Assembly (NCBI GenBank): GCA_005879815.1
Contig: VBKA01000193.1
Span: 1 to 8,228, forward strand
Direction: 5' to 3'
DNA length: 8,228 bases
From: Chloroflexota bacterium
Lineage (GTDB): Bacteria > Chloroflexota > Limnocylindria > QHBO01
In this document: positions 5,536-8,228 of the stretch, piece by piece
How the letters are laid out: each line of letters opens with the position of its first letter
How positions within the stretch are numbered: position 1 is the stretch's first letter
Program-made: the position numbers and the translations under genes
The notes under the pieces: generated by a model
What the model was told of the DNA's origin: nothing
Seen by the model: only the letters and a program-made list of their open reading frames with translations
Databases searched by the model: none

Positions 5536-7173
5536 ATGCAGAAGGCCGCTGTCAAAGACGCCGGGAAGGACGCTTTGAAAGACCCGGCCGAGCGCGCAAC
5601 GGAGCTACGCGGGGCGCTGGACGAGGCGAACTACAACTACTACGTCCTTGATGCGCCCACCATCGAGGACAAGGACTTCGACCGGCTGCTCCGCGAGCTG
5701 CAGGACCTGGAAGCATCGCATCCGGAACTGGTCACCCCCGACTCCCCGACCCAGCGCGTGGGCGCCGCGCCGCAGGCCGGCTTCGCGGCGATCCGTCACG
5801 AGTACCCGATGCTGTCGCTCGGCAACAGCTTCGGCCACGACGAGCTGCGCGACTTCGATCAGCGGGTCCGCCGAGGACTCGGGCTCGGACCGGACGACCC
5901 GCCGGTGCGCTACGTCGCCGAACTGAAGATCGATGGCCTGGCGATCTCCCTCCGGTACGACGGGCGCAATTTCACGCGGGGCGCGACGCGCGGCGATGGG
6001 ACGACCGGCGAGGACGTCACCGCCAACCTGCGGACGGTGCGCGCGATCCCGCTCAAGCTGCGCGAGGATCCACCCGGCGACAAGCTCGAGGTGCGCGGCG
6101 AGGTGTACATGCCGCGCGGCGCCTTCGCCGAGCTCAACGAGCAGCTGGAACAGGCGGGCAAGCCCCTGTACGCCAACGCGCGCAACACCGCCGCCGGCAC
6201 GGTTCGCCAGAAGGATCCGCGCGTCACCGCCAGCCGGCGCCTATCGGTCTGGTCGTATCAGCTGGTGGGTGCGCACGGCCTGGAGACCCACTCGGAGTCC
6301 CTGGAGCTGATCCGCCGCCTGGGCTTCCCGGTCAATCCCAACATCCGGCGCATTCACGGGATCGACGAGGTGATCGACTACGTCGAGGAGTGGGGAAACG
6401 CTCGTCACGAGCTTGACTATGAGACCGATGGCATCGTCATCAAGGTTGACTCGATCGCCGAGCAGCAACGCCTGGGGTTCCTCTCCCGATCGCCACGCTG
6501 GGCGACCGCCTACAAGTTCCCGGCACAGCAGGTCACGACCAAGCTCGAGGCGATCGACGTGTACGTGGGCAGGACCGGGGCGCTGACGCCGGTTGCGCAC
6601 GTCACGCCGGTCTTCGTGGGTGGCACCACGGTGCGCAACGCCACACTCCACAACATCGATGAGATCCGGCGCAAGGACCTGCGGGTCGGCCGGCGACGTC
6701 ATACCCGAGGTAGTCGGTCCCGTGCTGGATGCCCGGGATGGCGCCGAGTGGGAGTGGTCGATGCCGGAGCGCTGCCCGGTCTGCGACACGCCGGCCGAGC
6801 GCGAGGAGGGTGGCGTCGTCTGGCGCTGCCCGAATCCGTGGTGCCCGGCGCAGCGGTTGGGCGGACTGCTGCATTTCACCGGCCGGGGCGGCGTCGACAT
6901 CGAGGGCGCGGGCTATGCGGTCGTCAACCAGCTCATCGAGCGGGATCTGCTGCGCGAGCCATCCGACCTGTATCGGCTGTCTGTCGAGACCTTGGAGAGC
7001 CTGGACCGATATGCCCGCAAGAGCGCGGAGAACCTCCACGCGCGGATCCAGGCGGCCCGTCGCCGTCCGTTGGCGAGGATCGTCAACGGGCTCGGCATCC
7101 GACACGTCGGGGAGCAGACCGCCATAGACCTGGCCGCCTGGCTCGTGCGCGAAACCTCGCGCGGAGAGGATGA
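5536..7173 (+). CDS. ligA: NAD-dependent DNA ligase LigA, N-terminal part (frameshifted)
   Basis: LigA seals nicks between Okazaki fragments and in repair, using NAD+ to adenylate its active lysine. Genuine LigA spans 5536 to about 6690 (385 residues). Domain Ia shows NYNYYVLDAPTIEDKDFDRL, which binds NMN. The nucleotidyltransferase domain has AELKIDGLA with catalytic Lys131, then TRGDGTTGEDVT, EVRGEVYMP, NARNTAAGTVRQKDP, ETDGIVIKVD (296 onward, Lys303) and WATAYKFPAQQ (Lys327). The OB-fold begins at YVGRTGALTPVAHVTPVFVGG and reaches IRRKDLRVG, where the frame breaks. Beyond that this frame reads a meaningless Arg/Gly-rich tail to 7173; the true protein continues in the next frame. The start is the only ATG close to the -10 box. 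As read, this fragment would adenylate itself but lacks the rest of the OB-fold, the zinc finger, HhH and BRCT domains. Confidence 0.9.
   Translation: MQKAAVKDAGKDALKDPAERATELRGALDEANYNYYVLDAPTIEDKDFDRLLRELQDLEASHPELVTPDSPTQRVGAAPQAGFAAIRHEYPMLSLGNSFGHDELRDFDQRVRRGLGLGPDDPPVRYVAELKIDGLAISLRYDGRNFTRGATRGDGTTGEDVTANLRTVRAIPLKLREDPPGDKLEVRGEVYMPRGAFAELNEQLEQAGKPLYANARNTAAGTVRQKDPRVTASRRLSVWSYQLVGAHGLETHSESLELIRRLGFPVNPNIRRIHGIDEVIDYVEEWGNARHELDYETDGIVIKVDSIAEQQRLGFLSRSPRWATAYKFPAQQVTTKLEAIDVYVGRTGALTPVAHVTPVFVGGTTVRNATLHNIDEIRRKDLRVGRRRHTRGSRSRAGCPGWRRVGVVDAGALPGLRHAGRARGGWRRLALPESVVPGAAVGRTAAFHRPGRRRHRGRGLCGRQPAHRAGSAARAIRPVSAVCRDLGEPGPICPQERGEPPRADPGGPSPSVGEDRQRARHPTRRGADRHRPGRLARARNLARRG
6683..6700 (+). 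other. ligA: Apparent 23-nt deletion in the LigA OB-fold
   Basis: LigA proteins have RIG, then about eight residues (DKVVIRRA in E. coli), then GDVIPxVV. Here gtc ggc (Val-Gly) is followed after a single base by ggc gac gtc ata ccc (GDVIP), so 23 of the expected 24 bases are missing and the frame moves by +1. The expected flanks both read close to GGCGAC (Gly-Asp), a short direct repeat that could promote slippage, recombination or assembly collapse. Confidence 0.75.
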
Positions 7174-7633
7174 ATCGGAGGGGGAATGGACGGAGCGTGC
7201 GGTCCGACGCCTCGAAGGCGCCTCGGCGGAGGAGCTCACGGCCGTCCCCGGGATCGGCGGCGTGGTGGGCGAGGCGATCGCCGCCTACTTTGCCAACGAG
7301 CACACCCGCGACACGCTGCGACACCTCCTGGAGGCCGGGGTGGTCGCCGAGGCGCCTGCACCGGGCACTGTGGCTGCCGAGATCGAAGGCATGGGTCCCT
7401 TGGCCGGCAAGACGCTAGTCGTTACGGGGACGCTGGCCGGATTCAGCCGGCCCGAGGCGGAGGAGGCGATCCGTGCGGCAGGCGGGCATGCTGCCGGATC
7501 GGTGAGCGCGAAGACCGACTACCTCGTGGCGGGCGAAAAGGCGGGCACCAAGCTCGCCAAGGCGGAGAAGCTCGGTGTGTCGGTGCTCGACGAGGATGGC
7601 TTCCGCAGGCTGCTTGCGGGGGATGTGGCGTGA
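6692..7633 (+). CDS. ligA: NAD-dependent DNA ligase LigA, C-terminal part
   Basis: This is the +1-frame continuation of ligA. It begins with GDVIPEVVGPV of the OB-fold, then the four-cysteine zinc finger (Cys codons at 6773, 6782, 6827 and 6842, in CPVCDTP and CPNPWCPAQ). The helix-hairpin-helix domain follows (FTGRGGVDIEGAG, IVNGLGIRHVGEQTA, LTAVPGIGGVVGEAI), and last the BRCT domain (LAGKTLVVTGTLAGFSR, then SAKTDYLVAGEKAGTKLAKAEKLG). The OB, HhH and BRCT domains bind and encircle nicked DNA. With the N-terminal part the total is close to normal LigA size (about 700 residues). No good start with a ribosome binding site exists at the junction, so this part is unlikely to be made alone. The stop is the TGA at 7631-7633, overlapping the next gene. 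Confidence 0.9.
   Translation, partial: GDVIPEVVGPVLDARDGAEWEWSMPERCPVCDTPAEREEGGVVWRCPNPWCPAQRLGGLLHFTGRGGVDIEGAGYAVVNQLIERDLLREPSDLYRLSVETLESLDRYARKSAENLHARIQAARRRPLARIVNGLGIRHVGEQTAIDLAAWLVRETSRGEDESEGEWTERAVRRLEGASAEELTAVPGIGGVVGEAIAAYFANEHTRDTLRHLLEAGVVAEAPAPGTVAAEIEGMGPLAGKTLVVTGTLAGFSRPEAEEAIRAAGGHAAGSVSAKTDYLVAGEKAGTKLAKAEKLGVSVLDEDGFRRLLAGDVA
7618..7633 (+). promoter_or_regulatory. Ribosome binding site and GTGA overlap between ligA and the next gene
   Basis: GGGGGA at 7618-7623 lies six bases before GTG at 7630, and the GTG overlaps the ligA TGA as GTGA. This supports the GTG start and translational coupling to ligA. Confidence 0.5.
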
Positions 7634-7932
7634 CGGCCACCGAGCTGCGCGACTATCTCATCGCCGAGGGCGCGCTCGAGCAGTTCGTCGAGGAGTGGCG
7701 GCGTGGGGTGGTGCCTTTGCGCCGCGCGCACGGCTATCGGATCGATGCCGCGTGGACGATCCCCGAGGAGCGTCGCTTCGTCTGGCTGTTGAGCCTGGAC
7801 GTCGAGCCGGCCGCGTGGGAGGCGCGCAACGACGCGTATTACGCCGATCCGGTGCGCGAGTCCCTCGACCCGGATCCTGCGCGGCTCATCGAGTCCCAGC
7901 GCCGCGCGCTCGTGCGGCCCGTGGACTTCTAA
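7630..7932 (+). CDS. NIPSNAP-like small protein
   Basis: A 100-residue protein starting at GTG and ending at TAA 7930-7932. The sequence TELRDYLIAEGALEQFVEEW, then VVPLRRAHGYRIDAAWTIPE and RRFVWLLSLDVEPAAWEARN, follows the NIPSNAP pattern: a first strand with LR-x-Y, a helix ending in a Trp, a GxxxxxAW strand, a central W/L-rich strand, and a helix with Ala and Tyr. NIPSNAP domains are dimeric alpha/beta barrels related to antibiotic-biosynthesis monooxygenases; most bacterial members have no assigned function. No cysteines, signal peptide or membrane segment are present. It overlaps the ligA stop by four bases and is probably coexpressed with it. The family assignment is by eye; it may be another ferredoxin-like barrel. 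Confidence 0.65.
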   Translation: MTATELRDYLIAEGALEQFVEEWRRGVVPLRRAHGYRIDAAWTIPEERRFVWLLSLDVEPAAWEARNDAYYADPVRESLDPDPARLIESQRRALVRPVDF

Positions 7933-7944
7933 TCCCGGCGACCA

Positions 7945-7992
7945 AGGCTCAGCAGGTGAGCCTACCGACCGAGAAGTGATCCGTCCTCGGTC
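7945..7992 (+). terminator. Tandem stem-loops after the NIPSNAP-like gene
   Basis: AGGCTC (7945-7950) pairs with GAGCCT (7958-7963) around 7 nt. Directly after, GACCGAG (7967-7973) pairs with CTCGGTC (7986-7992) around 12 nt. Both begin within 35 bp of the stop. Neither is followed by a T-run (agggggttacg). The likely role is ending or protecting the ligA transcript. Confidence 0.4.
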
Positions 7993-8016
7993 AGGGGGTT
8001 ACGAACGGGATACCAG

Positions 8017-8035
8017 ACGACCGAGGAGCGGTCGT
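8017..8035. terminator. Stem-loop in the convergent spacer, possibly two-way terminator
   Basis: ACGACCG (8017-8023) pairs with CGGTCGT (8029-8035) around a 5-nt loop. It is followed by only TTCC on the + strand, and by ctgg on the minus strand. Its position between two converging genes fits a bidirectional terminator, but the T-tract is minimal. It repeats CGACCGAG (8018-8025), also present at 7966-7973. Confidence 0.4.
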
Positions 8036-8068
8036 TCCGCGGTCGCAAGGCCCATGAGCCGAGCATTC

Positions 8069-8112
8069 AAGGGGCCGTCGGCCTGGATTCGCTGCCCGTT
8101 GCAAGGCCCCTT
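8069..8112 (-). terminator. Inverted repeat at the end of the OsmC-like gene
   Basis: AAGGGGCC (8069-8076) pairs perfectly with GGCCCCTT (8105-8112) around 28 nt. The right arm touches the OsmC stop codon, so on the minus strand this stem forms directly after translation ends. It lacks a clear T-run. GCAAGGCCC also occurs as a direct repeat at 8045-8053 and 8101-8109. Together with the hairpins before it, this fills the 179-bp gene-free spacer; no tRNA or known RNA was recognised there. Confidence 0.35.
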
Positions 8113-8228
8113 CAGCTGGCGTGGACCTCGAGCGTGATGGGGACGGCACGGGCGACCGCGTCGGTCACCGGGCAATGGGCGAGCGCCCAATCCGCAATCT
8201 CGCGCAGGTCGCCATCGGCGATTCCATG
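8112..8228 (-). CDS. OsmC/Ohr-like protein, C-terminal end (partial)
   Basis: On the minus strand 38 codons lead to the TGA at 8114-8112. They read GDLREIADWALAHCPVTDAV, then RAVPITLEVHAS. The Cys-Pro in AHCPVT at the end of a helix, followed by a final VxITLEV strand, is typical of the C-terminus of OsmC-family proteins, where this cysteine is the second of the two redox-active cysteines that reduce organic hydroperoxides. The start and the first cysteine lie outside the window. It converges on the ligA-NIPSNAP transcript. Whether it is OsmC proper, Ohr or a YhfA-like member cannot be told from this fragment. Confidence 0.65.
   Translation of the reverse strand, partial: HGIADGDLREIADWALAHCPVTDAVARAVPITLEVHAS

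Noticed and set aside
4235..6700. Programmed frameshifting or translational bypass in the helicase and ligA genes
   Set aside because: Conserved residues are missing from the DNA itself at both sites, so recoding could not restore them. No slippery sequence is seen.
6691..7173. Extended tail of the LigA N-terminal frame as a novel domain
   Set aside because: The tail is compositionally a frameshift product; the conserved zinc finger and HhH of LigA lie over the same bases in the next frame.
7933..8111. tRNA or known small RNA in the convergent spacer
   Set aside because: Stems are present, but no T-loop GTTCRA-type motif, acceptor pairing or other known RNA signature could be found on either strand.
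1..8228. Insertion sequences, CRISPR arrays or prophage genes
   Set aside because: No transposase motifs, terminal inverted repeats, regularly spaced repeats or phage-like proteins were seen.

Overview
This is a GC-rich bacterial chromosomal window. Its core is a DNA-repair and replication gene cluster: a UvrD/PcrA-type helicase, two small DinB-superfamily proteins, NAD-dependent DNA ligase (LigA), and a NIPSNAP-like protein, all on the + strand. The high GC, the GTG and TTG starts, the likely leaderless promoters and the cyclase/AfsR-type ATPase at the left edge suit a Chloroflexota- or Actinobacteriota-like organism, possibly a soil or freshwater Chloroflexota. That placement is inference from style, not from a marker gene.

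Layout. Bases 1-1743 hold the C-terminal part of a large STAND/AAA ATPase with TPR-like helices, of the kind linked to adenylate cyclase or AfsR/LuxR regulators; its frame breaks near 890. A 46-bp gap (1744-1789) carries a TAGAAT -10 box just before the helicase ATG. The helicase runs 1790-4258 in one frame, and its last 32 residues continue in another frame to 4337. The two DinB-like genes (4334-4807 and 4804-5304) follow with stop/start overlaps. A 231-bp spacer (5305-5535) holds inverted repeats and a second TAGAAT box, 7 nt before the ligA ATG. LigA starts at 5536 and ends at 7633, but the frame changes at about 6690. The NIPSNAP-like gene (7630-7932) overlaps the ligA stop. A 179-bp spacer with four stem-loops separates it from an OsmC-like gene that enters from the right on the minus strand (8112-8228, partial).

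How the genes fit together. pcrA next to ligA is a known arrangement (pcrB-pcrA-ligA in Bacillus). Here two DinB-fold genes sit between them and are translationally coupled to the helicase. The helicase and the ligase each have their own apparent leaderless promoter, with the same GTAGAATC core and no Shine-Dalgarno. The small genes depend on overlaps such as GTGA and TTGA.

The most unusual feature is that all three large genes are interrupted by indels: an A-run change in the ATPase gene, a loss of roughly 14-30 nt in the helicase C-terminal Tudor-like domain, and an apparent 23-nt loss in the ligA OB-fold. Because ligA is normally essential, assembly or sequencing error is the first explanation to test. 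I saw no CRISPR array, insertion sequence, tRNA or rRNA, and no convincing new multi-gene system.
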